A stretch of DNA of 64,000 nucleotides from Salticus scenicus (lineage: Eukaryota > Arthropoda > Arachnida > Araneae > Salticidae). Made by a program: the position numbers and the translations under genes. The notes under the pieces are model-generated. The model saw only the letters and a program-made list of their open reading frames with translations, did no database searches and was not told the origin of the DNA. The stretch spans positions 219,021 through 283,020 of the forward strand of contig CAWVNO010000536.1 of NCBI GenBank assembly GCA_963930645.1, given 5' to 3'. Below are positions 46,440-57,418 of the stretch, piece after piece (the stretch's first letter is position 1; the number at the start of each line of letters is the position of its first letter).

Positions 46440-46830
46440 TTTATTTTAGAACATTTTAGCCCCGCCATCATTTCGCACCACTTTATTACAGCTGCGAATA
46501 TTTTAATTTATTCCAGAATAACTTTAGCCCCGCCTTTATTTCGTACCACTTCTTTTTTAAAAGTCATTTTTTCTTATTTTATTGAAGTTATGTATTGAAG
46601 AAATTTTCTATAAATAAAGTGGTGCAAAACTAAGGCGTGGCTAAAAGTACTCCCGAATAAATTAAAATATTGGCAGCTATGCTTTATTACTGAAATAAGA
46701 TATCTCCAATTTTTAACTAAGATATGGTATGGGAGGAAAAGATACTCTTATGAAAATAGTTTATATTAAATAAAGGCGGGGCTACAAATGCTCCTGAATA
46801 AATGAAAAAGTTAACAGGTATGCTCTCTAT
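46440..46830. mobile_element. Older palindromic MITE hosting a nested one
   Basis: Left arm ACATTTTAGCCCCGCCATCA...TTTCGCACCACTT (46450-46485) and right arm ATTAAATAAAGGCGGGGCTACAAATG...CTCCTGAATAAAT (46765-46805) form an inverted pair interrupted by the 193-bp element at 46489-46681. Also present in the partner copy near 60110-60475. Confidence 0.65.
46489..46681. mobile_element. CATAGCTGCC-family MITE with 8-bp target duplication CTTTATTA
   Basis: The right end ATATTGGCAGCTATG is intact; the left end reads CAGCTGCGAATATT, with two bases missing. CTTTATTA flanks both sides (46481-46488, 46682-46689). Inner arms: AGCCCCGCCTTTATTTCGTA against GTGGTGCAAAACTAAGGCGT. An 8-bp duplication is the hAT pattern. 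Noncoding. Confidence 0.88.
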
Positions 46831-48572
46831 TTCCATTTTTTTCTTGTAAAATTGAAAAGAGTGAAAATAAGTCGTTCGAGAAGCAAATTTTAAATCCATG
46901 AATTGGTCGAAATTAGAAATTTGGTCTCAAATAAAAATTGAACTGTATTTTAATGAAATGAGTGAAAAAGGAAATAGTATAACTGACGAGAAATTCAAAT
47001 TCTGAAAACTGAACATTTATTAATTTTTAATATGTTCATTAATTTATTTTCATTATATTATTCATATGTTTATTTATTTAACTGTTCGTTTATTATTATT
47101 TTTTTTTTAAATAATTATTTTAGACTTATTCAATAGCAGAAATTACGATTTAAATAATTTGAAACATTTTATATCAAAATAGCAGTGTTCTGAAATTGTA
47201 AGCCTTAATATCAAATGACACTTATTTTCTTTTTGGAACCAAAATCCAAAAAAAAACATATTTTTAAGAAACATACACAAAATCATTTAATTTATTCGTT
47301 TTAATAAATTAACTAAGCTCTTGCTTTACTTTTACTGGAGATTCATAGGTTTTGCTAGCGTAAAAATATATTTAGAAATGTTATTTATTAAAGGTTCTCT
47401 GACTGCTATCAAGTACTTAGCGTAGCACAAAAGCTTCAGTTGCATGCTATAAAATATACATTTCTTATTGAGTTTCATAATAGCATGATAACCAGATATC
47501 TGAATATTTTAGTTTATTCTGGAGTGTCAGTTAAAGCTTTTAATTTCGCATTACTTTTCTTGAAGGGTAATTTCCATATTGAACATTGACCGTAGGGACA
47601 TTTCCTTATTAAATCACTATTGGAGAAATCTTCACTACAAATGAAGTGGGAAAAAAGGGAGAATATTAGTAGTGCTATGGAATAAATTAAAATTTTATAA
47701 TAGCTGCATTAATTTTAATGCATATATTGTGCATATTAAACATAGTTTCTGTATTTGATGCTTTGGATATTAGTTTAAAAGGATCGACTATAAAACGCAT
47801 GGACTGCTTAACATAAAACTTAATCGATTTAAACATGAATACGAAAACCCCTTTTTATGTAACGTTTTAACGAAACACAAAAAGACGGGCTTACAAATAG
47901 ATTTAAAGGAAAATATGCGCAAGAAAGTGTCAACATATAAGGGCAGGGCTTAACAGAATTATCATTTAGTCGTGGTGTAAAACATAAAACGATTTTCATG
48001 TCCATACGGATAAACTTGTTTTTAATTGCTGTTTAAAACAAATATTGTAGTACCTGAAAAATGATTGTGTATGAAAAATCCCTAAATTAATTTTAAACAA
48101 AGTATTTGCTCAGTGCTATTGTAATTTAATTGTTTTTTTAGTTGAAAATGAGTAAGTAACATCAAGGAAACCTGTTAAAAAGGGCAACAAACTGGTTCAT
48201 GAGACTCTTTTAGCACGTTGTTTACAGGCAGGGGTTGTGCTTTGTATGCGTTTTTTTAGGGCTCTGGAATTGATTTTAGTATTTTAATTGCTACAACAAT
48301 TTTTCTACTGTAATCTCTATAATAATCAGTTACTACAAATTTCTATAAAAATACTTTAAATATTTCTGCATGAAATTAGTGGTGGCTAAAGGGGTAAAAA
48401 TTTCTTATCCCTGACAGTGTCACAGACAAAGGGCGAAAGTAAGATAACAACTTCTAAGTTATATAAAATTATGTTTCTGATGAAAAACGAGCCACGCCTT
48501 TATGTGTTCCCTAAAAGAACATTTTACTTTAAAAAACAATTTTACGTGTCCATCTTAAGGGGGTGCATTATG

Positions 48573-48790
48573 CATAGCTGCCAATATTTTAATTTATTCC
48601 GGAGCACATTTAGCCCCGCTTTTATTTCGTACCACTTATTTTTAAAATTAAATTTCTCTTATTTTTAAAATTAAATTTCTCTTATTTTATCAAAGTTTTA
48701 TATTGGAGAAATTTTTCTATAAATAAAGTGGTGCTAAATAAGGGCGGGGCTAAAAGTACTCCGAAATAAATAGAAATATTGGCAGCTATG
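48573..48790. mobile_element. CATAGCTGCC-family MITE, copy-specific, 8-bp target duplication
   Basis: Ends CATAGCTGCCAATATTTTAA and its complement. Flanks GCATTATG (48565-48572) and GCATCATG (48791-48798) differ at one base. The partner copy has a single GCATCATG at 62597-62604 and no insert, so both insertion and target size are confirmed. Confidence 0.93.
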
Positions 48791-49057
48791 GCATCATGGA
48801 TCGTCAAGGTCATCGAAAACCCATGTTATTCTATGGCGAAATTTGATAAAGAATTATTCATTACCTAATTGCTATATTCAAATTCCGTTTTCATATTCTG
48901 AAAATACGCAATTGTTAAATTAGAACTCGTTATCGAAAAATTTATTTTTAAATATTTTTTTATTTTAATTTTGAGTTTAAGAATGCGAATTTTCATTAAA
49001 TGCATTTTTCTCATTTTTGAGCTGTAAAATGAAATATTAAAATTCAATTTTTGGAAA

Positions 49058-50294
49058 CACAACCAAGATAGCGGTTAGGGGGGTATTAATTATCGAAGGA
49101 AGCGGCCAAAAATTCAGATTTGTCTTGTTTTGTGTAAGCAGTTAGGTCATTAACTGTAATAGAGGAATGGATGTGTAATTTTTTATGAAGTTTTTTCTTA
49201 ATACGTTAAAGGGAATTATCCTCAGTGGAAAGTTTTTGTAAGAAGTTAGACTAACTGAGTGTCGTTATTATTATTATTTTTATTATTTTTAGATGTTATT
49301 CTTACTTTTGTAATTTTATCTGCTGATAAAAGGTTTAAGAACCGGATGTTTATTGGATTGGAAGTGCCTCCGAAGAATATTTTTGCTTACAGAGATTAGG
49401 AATAAGGCGGGAGGTTGAATTTTTTTATACGTAAAATAACTCAAATTGGCACGGGTTTTAGCTTCATCTATAAGAAAGTTGAGATGTTTTTAAGTGCATT
49501 ATAAATATCATTATTATTACTGATGTTTTGGATGCTGAGTTTATAGTCCTTAAGATACTCTTTAATACTTTTTTAGTGACTAAATATGAAAGGAGGGGTA
49601 GAGAAAAGATTACTTATATATATTAAAAAAAAAAAAAAAAAAAGAAGGTGATTATAATGTAAGAGAGAGAATAAGGAAGATGGATTTTTAGCTATTGCAA
49701 AGTTAAAAGTGGAGGGCCAAATACTAACTATCAAGCTGTACTGCGTATTAGGTAAGTCTAGATTTAGGTTTAATCGCGTGGCGAGTCTGTGAATTGAGTT
49801 GTATTTACGTGTGTCTGTGTGGTAAATCCTTCTACTGTTATTGGGCCTGTAATCGCCGTCAGCAAGCAATGGTTGTATTATGGAAAAGTTTGTATGACAG
49901 AGTCAACTGAGTATTTGCTGCTATGTTTAATTTGAAACAATATAAACATTTGAAATAATGCTGATGTCTTGATTGTGAAATTGTAAGACAAAGTGTGGCG
50001 TTCGTTTAAGTTGTCTTTTGTGTATTGTGGTAAGGAATGTGATTTTTCACTTACTGGCTGCAATTCCTTATCTACCAGAGTCGGCACGTGGTGTATAGTG
50101 TAACTTGTACCTTGAGATAATCATACTGCAATGCTCCTACAACACATGAAAACTTTGCTCGCAACTATAGTTTGAGATGGTTTTTGATCTAATTTCTAGA
50201 AGGCAAAAGTGTTGCAAAAATTGAGTTAAAGATCTTCCTAAAATCTAGTTTGCATGGTGTTCAGTACATGTCAAGGTATACGTATTTATTGCTT
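49058..50294 (-). other. Segment unique in the window, with possible decayed coding traces
   Basis: Lies between core D and inverted arm A and has no other copy here. On the minus strand two frames (49869-49573 and 50087-49878) have a mixed, protein-like composition in their N-terminal halves before degenerating into Phe/Ile-rich sequence over A/T tracts. I do not recognise them. They may belong to the same old gene as the decayed blocks of arm A, since they are adjacent and in the same orientation. Confidence 0.35.
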
Positions 50295-52990
50295 TTTTCT
50301 GGCACTGATGCTGTAATCCGCAGTTAGTGCACGTAGGTTTGGTTTACCTTTATGTATTTAAATGATTTTGGGTTCATTTTACGCATTTTGGAGTAATTCA
50401 ACAAACTTCAGGTGCCTGCTCGTACTTTTGTAATCGATAACAATGTTTTATTTGAAATTGAGAACGAAAGTGTTTTATATTGAGTTTCATGTAAAGCAAA
50501 TCGTTAATTTTGTAGATTTTCTGAAAGTTGGTTCTAGGCGTAACGTTGAGCGCGTATAATGTCTTTTCATATAGTTGCCAGATTTTTTGCTTTCCATCTT
50601 CGCTGCCTTAGTCACGATAAAGTTTATATACATATACAATATATATACATATGTATGTATGGAAGGGTACCAATCATTAGATTTTGGGCGATATTGCATG
50701 GGATTTTCTCAAGAAAACTGTTTTTGGCATTATTTCTTTAAAGTTTAATGTAATGTGTATTTATCCGATTATTTTATAAAGCTTTTAATTTTACAAAATT
50801 TATCATCTTATGTATATGGAATTTTTAGTCAATCACCAATAAAGCTTATACAGGTTGAATTAAAATAGTTAATTTTTTCTGCAATATTGATTCAGGTTTC
50901 TCTGATTTCTACAAAGGAAGGGGTATATACTTTTTTATGGGATTATTAACTATAATGCCTGTTAGTGTTATTAAGATGGGAAATTCTTTTCCATATCGCA
51001 ATTTTCAATCAAATTTTTAGATTGATACGTAATTTCATTTTAAATTTCATACAAATTAGAAAGGAAAATGTAACTAACGTTAGAATTTTTATTCTTACTA
51101 GGTTTTCCTGTAGTGTAATTAAATCCATATTATTCGTTAAAGTCAAGTCTTAGAAGAGCTGATTTATGAAAGAAATACCATGTTGAAAGTTCTAAATAAG
51201 TGTCATTACATAAATAAAATAGTATTAGTCTCTTTAATTACAGTTTCTCCTTTGGTAGTCATTCAACTTTCCTTCTGCTTAGCAGCTTGATCTTTATTGA
51301 ATTCGTCTTTCTAATGCAGAGTTTGGATGCTGGCGTTATAAATTTCAACTATTTCATTAGCTGTGATATGTAAGTTAGTGCGATATTCAATAGTTTCACA
51401 TTGGATAAAATCGTTAATTAGATTGGCGTAGCACATGACTGGTTCCCTAGACAAACACTTGGACTAGCTGGTTGTCATCTAGCGTCTACATCCAGGAATT
51501 GGCAATCAGAAGGTATCAAAAGAAAGTGTAATTACACAAAGATTAATTACAAAATAAACTCTCACGTGACCGCAGGTGTAATATGCAGCACACATCCATA
51601 ACAGTTAATACGTTGCCATAGGTGTCAGCATCCCAGTTAACCTCTTACATGCTGAGGTAATTTACGAGATTCATTTCGCAATGACGCTGTTTTTCAGACA
51701 GGTGCGCATAGTTATGCATTCATTGTTCCAAAAATACCCCCTTTTTCAATTCTCTGAAATAAGTAAATCCATCGAAAAGAGTATCAAGGTGACATTTAAA
51801 ATCGTTTAATTGCTTCCCAAAGCCGTGGATCTAGTTTCGCTGATAGAAGTACAACACAAAGAATACTTCGGAAACCGTATATAAACGACTGGGGCAGTTG
51901 ACGCATCGGCTTAGTAAGGCGAATGTATACGCCTGGGGCAGTTTAAGGGTTGATCTTCCGTAGCACTATTAATACACGCCTCCTTTTCTACACCATTTAA
52001 TTTTTAGAGTGATTCTCTCCGAAAGGTATTGCGTTTAAATAAGAAGAAAGGTACTCTAAAAAAAAGTGTGGTGTGAAATAAAAGGCATGTATGTACTAAC
52101 GATACTACGGAATATTAATAAGAATGTTGGCATATGTGTATAGCATTAATGGGGACACGATAACAAACATCCAGGAACTGTAGTGACTGGAGTGAGAATG
52201 AAATCTTGAAATGAAACTGGTGGAAGATATGAAATAATTATTTGTTCCTGGTTGGCGAATGAAATAATGAAGTATGGTATAATTAACAAAAATCACTGTT
52301 ATTAAACAGAAAAAAAAATTATTTTATTAATTAAATGCTAAGTTCCAATCATAATTACACAAATGATACTATTTAATTTCCAAATATATTAAAAGTCTTC
52401 AGATATTTACGATCAAGAATGGAATAATTTTATTTTTATTTTGGATTTAAAACAATCTTTCTGTCAATCAGATTCCTTTCCTTCTTTTTCTTTTCTTTTT
52501 TTTATGTCAAAAGAAAAGAAAACGGTAATGATATTTATTTTTTTTCCGGTTTAATACACAATAAAACCACTTTAAAAATATATTTCTGTTTAAGGTCCAC
52601 CCCTGTTTAGGACCAGTTTCTCCTGGTGCAAAACTTACCCTTTAGTATTTTTTAAAAATTACCATCCATTAAAGTCTCATCCACAATTGTTTTCTCCCCT
52701 TTTTGCCACATTTTGTAAGTGCAGAGAATTTCATTTATGTATTTATCTATATTTTTAACATGAACCAAGTACTTCCTATCATGAAAGTTCTATTAATCTT
52801 CATGAATTTAACAGAGTAAGCAGTGATCACCATTTTTAAATGTGTATATTTTAAAGATGTAGTTCCAGTTTTAAAAATGGAATTTTGTATCCCGCCATTA
52901 TTTAGCTAAAAAAACTAAATCTAAAATGGATGGGCTATGAATGGATAAGTTGACATTAAAAGGCATGGTACAAGATGGCGAGAGTAAAAA
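50295..52990 (-). pseudogene. Macro-repeat arm A, inverted, longest copy, with decayed coding sequence
   Basis: 50295-52148 parallels 15925-17632; 51150-52990 is the reverse complement of 41348-43122. On the minus strand the same coding-like blocks occur as at 16-17 kb: a Thr-Cys-Thr-Asn-Cys pair near 50325, Thr-Asn-Phe-Gln-Lys-Ile-Tyr near 50525, a Lys-Ser-His-Ala block near 50700 and an Ile-Thr-Ala-Asn-Glu block near 51355, all interrupted by stops. Contains a palindromic MITE at about 51955-52110. The protein is not recognised. Confidence 0.55.
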
Positions 52991-53259
52991 TGAGCTGAAG
53001 TAAGACAAATATATATGTATAAAATAAGAAGAAATAAAAAAGAAATATTAATTAAATCCAAAATTCCAATCATAATTATACAAATTGATACTATTTAATT
53101 TCCAAATGTGTTAAAGGTCTTCAGATAGTTACGATCAAGAATAGAATAATTGTATTTTTAAATTATTTTTAATTTAAATCTAAAATGGATGGGCTATAAA
53201 TGGACAAGTTGACTTTAAAAGGCATAGTACAAGATGGCGAGAGTAAAAATAAATTAAAG

Positions 53260-53300
<41 letters not shown>

Positions 53301-53590
53301 GAAGAAATAAAAAATAAATATTAATTAAATCCAAAGTTCCAATCATAATTACACAAATGATAATATTTAATTTCCGAATGTATTAAAAGTCTTCAGATAT
53401 TAATGACCAATAATAGAATAATTTTATTTTTATTTTGAATGAAGAAATAAAAAAGAAATATTAATTAAATCCATATTTCCAATTATAATCACACAAATAT
53501 TACTATTTAATTTCCAAATGTATTAAAAGTCTTCAGATATTTACGATCAAGAATAGAATAATTTTATTTTTTATTTTGGATCTTGGTATT
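52320..53590 (+). repeat. Local tandem multiplication at the outer end of inverted arm A
   Basis: A unit with TTCCAATCATAATTACACAA and AAAAGTCTTCAGATATTTAC recurs at about 52342, 53060, 53332 and 53475. A second unit with AAATGGATGGGCTATGAATG and CAAGATGGCGAGAGTAAAAA occurs at 52920 and 53190. A (TA)n run (53264-53296) separates two of them. Noncoding. Confidence 0.75.
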
Positions 53591-53988
53591 GAGAAAAAGC
53601 AAAAAGAGGAAATTTCGTGGTTTTTTGTAAAGCGATCCTGCTCGAACTGTTCGAGATATCGAAATACACCTCTAACAGCAGAAAGAGCATTCTTACGGTA
53701 CATTTTTTTTTTTTTTTAAATACGCATTTTTTTTATATTTTTAAAAAAAGTTTTAAAAAGGGTCGAAAATTTCTCTTTTTCGCGATCGTTTTTTTTTTAA
53801 CTCCCTGTACGACCGAGTAACTCTTCCATTTCTTAACAACTGGTATATAAAGAAAGACCATTTAATCCTCTTTCGAACCATATAAACATTTTTACAAAAT
53901 ACGGATTAGCGATCCACATTTTTAGATTTTACGAAACATCGATTTTTTCACAAAACACTTTATAAATCAAAAGCGTTTAGAGATAAAT

Positions 53989-54029
<41 letters not shown>

Positions 54030-54439
54030 TATATAGATCTTGTTTTCATAATTTAATTCCCAAAAGATTGAGAGAAAATTTCAAAAACTGAATGAGTTAT
54101 AATTTTTTTTTATTTTAGCCATTGAAGCATTCATTTGATAAGACGAACTTCACTCTATGAGATTGTAGAATGTGTTCGTTGCCGTTTCCACGGCAACCAC
54201 TTCACGAAAGAACGATGTCTGATGGAAAGGAACAACAACAACAACAACAAAAAAAAAAAACTTGAACGGAAAGAGAAACATGTATTTAATGAGGTCACGT
54301 GTTTTGGTACTGCGATTAAAAATTGCAATTTTGAAAAGGCTTTAGTTTTTCAGTGTCGCACACTAAACTTGGTACAAAGAACTAACATCACAAGACAGCC
54401 TTGCAGTTCAAATTTCATCGACTTTGCAAAAAATTTACA
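53591..54439. other. AT-rich stretch with long homopolymers
   Basis: 38 T at 53991-54028 and shorter T runs (53703, 53785). A CAA repeat (54230-54248). The 148-codon frame at 54135-54581 starts with a Cys-x2-Cys but has poly-Asn/Lys from the simple repeat and runs into the satellite, so I do not regard it as a gene. Confidence 0.55.
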
Positions 54440-55260
54440 TTTTAATTGGAAATTAAATTTTATTCTAATACGCGTATTTCAATTTCTAATTACGATTAAT
54501 TTATTTTTAATACATCATTCGAAAGATATTTTAAAGTTCTTTTATATTATTCAAAGTTTTCGTCAGATTTACACGTTTTGAGGTGTCATGAATGAGTTTT
54601 CTTTTATGGCGCTGTAATATTTTCAAATTTCAATATTTCTATTTCTAATTATGATTAAATTATTTTTAATGCATCATTCGAAAGATATTTTAAAGTTCTT
54701 TTAAATTATCGAAAGTTTTCACCATAATTACACGTTTTGAGGTGTCCTGAATCAGTTTTCTTTTATGGCGCTGTAATATTTTCAAATTTCAATACTTTAA
54801 TTTCTAATTATGATTAAATTTTTTAATACATCGTTAGAAAGTTATTTTAAAGTTCTTTTAAACTATCGAAAGTTTCCACCAGAATTACACGTTTTGAGGT
54901 GTCCTGAATAAGTTTTCTTTTATGGCGTTGTACTATTTTCAAATTTCAATATTACAATTTCTAATTATGATTAAATTATTTTTAATACATCATTCGAAAG
55001 ATATTTTAAAGTTCTTTTATATTATCGAAAGTTTCCACCAGAATTACACGCTTTAAGGTGTCCTGAATCAGTTTTCTTTTATGGCGTTGTAATATTTTCA
55101 ATTTCAATATTTCAATTTCTAATTATGATTAAATAATTTTTAATACATCGTTCGAAAGATATTTTAAAGTTCTTTTAAATTATCGAAAGTTTTCACCATA
55201 TTTACACGTTTTGAAGTGTCCTGATTACGTTTTCTTTTATACCTCAGCCAAATGAGTTAC
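54440..55260 (+). repeat. 158-bp tandem repeat, five monomers (Y2-like)
   Basis: CATCATTCGAAAGATATTTT-type words recur at 54521, 54680, 54837, 54996 and 55154, spaced 157-159 bp. Each monomer continues with ACACGTTTTGAGGTGTCCTG and TTTTCTTTTATGGCG. The ACGTTTTGAGGT...CCTGA...GTTTTC order matches the head of the Y2 element (40394-40425), so the array probably derives from a Y2 relative. Confidence 0.87.
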
Positions 55261-56045
55261 ATCGTTCAAAATTGGTATACGTAGGTTAATTAAGAGGGCC
55301 TGAAAGGGTGGAGTAGAAATAGGCGTGCACCGCGCGCGTATCCCTTAACTTGTGCGCGCGCAGAGCGCACGGGACTGCGCTGCCGAAGGCAGTGGGGACC
55401 CGTCCCGACTTTTTAACCAATGAGAATTGATTTTTTTGATTTTCTTCTCTTAAGAATAAATATTTGATTTGAGGAGGAATATGTGCGTGCAGCGCGCGTA
55501 TACCTTCACACGTGCGCGCGCATGGGACTGCGCTTCCGAAGGAAGTGGGGATCCGGTATGAGTGTTTACTCGATCAGAAATGATTTGTTTTTTTAGGGGG
55601 CACGAAAGGTCAGGGAAGGAATAGGCGCGCGCAGCGCTCACGGGACTGCGATGCAAAGGCAGTGGGAACCCGGTCCGACATTGTACCCGATGAGAAATGA
55701 TTTTTTAAATTTTCTTTTCTTAAGAATAAAAAATTGACTTGAGAAAGAATATGTGCGCGCAGCGCACATATACCTTGATATGTGCGCTCGCAGTGCGCAT
55801 GGGTCTGCGCTAGCGAAAGCAGTGAGGACCCGGTGTGAGTTTTTACCCGATCAGAAATGATTTTTTTGGGGGGAGCACGATGGGTCGGGGAAGGAATACG
55901 CGAGCGCAGTGCGTGTATCCCGTAAGTTGTGCGCTCGCAGCGCGCACAGGACTGCGCTGCCGAAGGCAGTGGGGTCCCGGGCCGACTTTTTACCCAATCA
56001 GAAATGATTTTTTTAAAACTTTCTTTTCTTAACACTAAAATTTAC
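55261..56045 (+). repeat. GC-rich minisatellite, five variable monomers
   Basis: GGGACTGCG-type words mark units at 55371, 55524, 55642, 55801 and 55948 (spacing 118-159 bp). Each unit combines CGCGCGCAGCGCGCGTAT-like sequence, GACTGCGCTGCCGAAGGCAG, TGGGGACCCGG and an AT-rich ACCCGATCAGAAATGATTTTTT spacer. This is the most GC- and CpG-rich stretch in the window. Open frames of up to 141 codons on the minus strand and 65 on the plus strand are products of the repeat. Confidence 0.88.
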
Positions 56046-56149
56046 TGTTAGTGATTCATTTTTTATAGTGATTGAGAGATTTTGAGAATTCAGTCATTAT
56101 AGTGATTCATTTAAAAATACTGACCCGCTAGCGGGTCAAAAAAAAAAAG

Positions 56150-56600
56150 AAAAAAAAAAAAAACCACTTTAATTTCTGTTTAAGCCCTGTTTAGGGCCAG
56201 TTTCTACTGGTAAAAAATTTACCCCTTAGCATTTCTTATAAATTCCCGTCCATTAAAGTCTCATCCACAATTGTTTCCTCCCTTTTTCGCCACATTTTGT
56301 AAGTGCAGAGAATTTTATTATATATATTTAATTATATTTTTAACATGAACCAAGTACGTCCCATCATGAAAGTTCTATTAATATTTATGAGTTTAACACA
56401 GTATAAGGTGATCACCATTTTTAAATGTGTATATTTTACAGATATAGTTCCAGTTTTAAAAATGGAATTTTGTATCCCGCCATTATTTAACTAAAAAAAT
56501 TAAATCTAAAATTTATGGCCTATAATTGGATAAGTTGACTTTAAAAGGCATGGTACAAGATGGCGAGAGTAAAAATGAACTCAAGTAAGAAATATATATA
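56150..56600 (-). repeat. Outer end of inverted arm A, copy 2
   Basis: Parallel to 52560-52990 and reverse of 41348-41800: CAGTTTCTACTGGT, TCATCCACAATTGTTTCCTC, CAAGTACGTCCCATCATGAA, ATGGCGAGAGTAAAAATGAA. It provides one empty-site reference (AACTAAAAAAATT near 56489) for the MITE at 63768-63949. Confidence 0.85.
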
Positions 56601-56640
56601 TATATATATAGAAGAAGAAGAAATAAAAAAAAAATATTAA

Positions 56641-57418
56641 CTTATAAAAAATGAAAAACAAGGCGTGGTTTGTATTAATTCAGTCACGCCTAGTATTATA
56701 CTACGTGAAGACGTTCCTTATACCAGTTACCATGAATTAAACTCAATTACGATTATTTACTAAAAGTTAAAAGCAGTATTTCCTGCGAGTGACCATTAGT
56801 AGAAATTTGTAGATTGAAGACATTTTTTTTAACGAAAAATAAGACCTGTGCTGAATGATTTGTTCCAATATGTAAAGTTACAATTGTACAATGTAATTCA
56901 ATTGGAAATACAATTATTGACAAAAAATTGTTAAAACTCAAACAAATACTACTGGTTATTAGAAAGCATTTAAATAGATAATGCAAATTTTATTATTGAA
57001 AAGAATTATTATTGAAATTTGTTGCTGGATGTCTGATTTTCTAAACGGCTTTTATTGGTCCATAGTCGTTGGTATATTTTCCAGTTTTGAACAGTAAACC
57101 CGCATTTTGGCGTTCCTCTAAAACGTTATATTATTTATTCATATGATTTTACGCATTGATGATTAAATTATTCAAATTTTGTTCTCAGTAATTGATTCTG
57201 TAAATGTCACTGGCATATATATGCACCAGCAGCACACAAAGTGTTAAGGTAACTCACACCCTCTTACGATTTCCCCGTGTCTAGTACTAAATTCCATGTA
57301 AGTCTAAGGCAAAATTTGTTTATAAAATTGCTTATTACCTAATTGGCATTTTTAAATTCCATTTTCACGTTCAGAAAATCCATAACCATTAAATGAGTAC
57401 AAAATTGTACTCAAAAAT
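56641..57418 (-). repeat. Inverted arm E flanking core D, copy 2 left side
   Basis: Reverse complement of 39400-40240 and of 62870-63625: AAGGCGTGGTTTGTATTAAT, CTGCGAGTGACCATTAGTAG, AACCCGCATTTTGGCGTTCC, TTACGATTTCCCCGTGTCTA. With the direct arm on the other side it forms inverted arms of roughly 760 bp around core D. No coding sequence; the 77-codon minus-strand frame at 56753-56986 is not conserved. Confidence 0.87.

Larger units (their letters stand above)
43246..49057. repeat. Macro-repeat core D, copy 1
   Basis: Collinear with 57419-62867. In a sample of 60 bases at 43381-43440 I count two differences from the partner. No protein frame of note in either copy. Copy-specific changes include about 290 bp at 44450-44740, a long (TA)n at 45841-45889 where the partner has roughly 15 bp, and a MITE at 48573-48790 that the partner lacks. 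Shared insertions include the MITE at 46489-46681. Confidence 0.9.

Noticed and set aside
54135..54581. 148-codon frame beginning near a Cys-x2-Cys and containing poly-Asn
   Set aside because: The Asn/Lys run comes from a CAA/A simple repeat and the second half is the 158-bp satellite; no conserved domain seen.
55450..56035. Open frames of 68, 141 and 65 codons on both strands with Arg/Ser/Thr/Pro-rich products
   Set aside because: They lie wholly in the GC-rich minisatellite and repeat with its period; open frames on both strands are expected there and no domain is visible.
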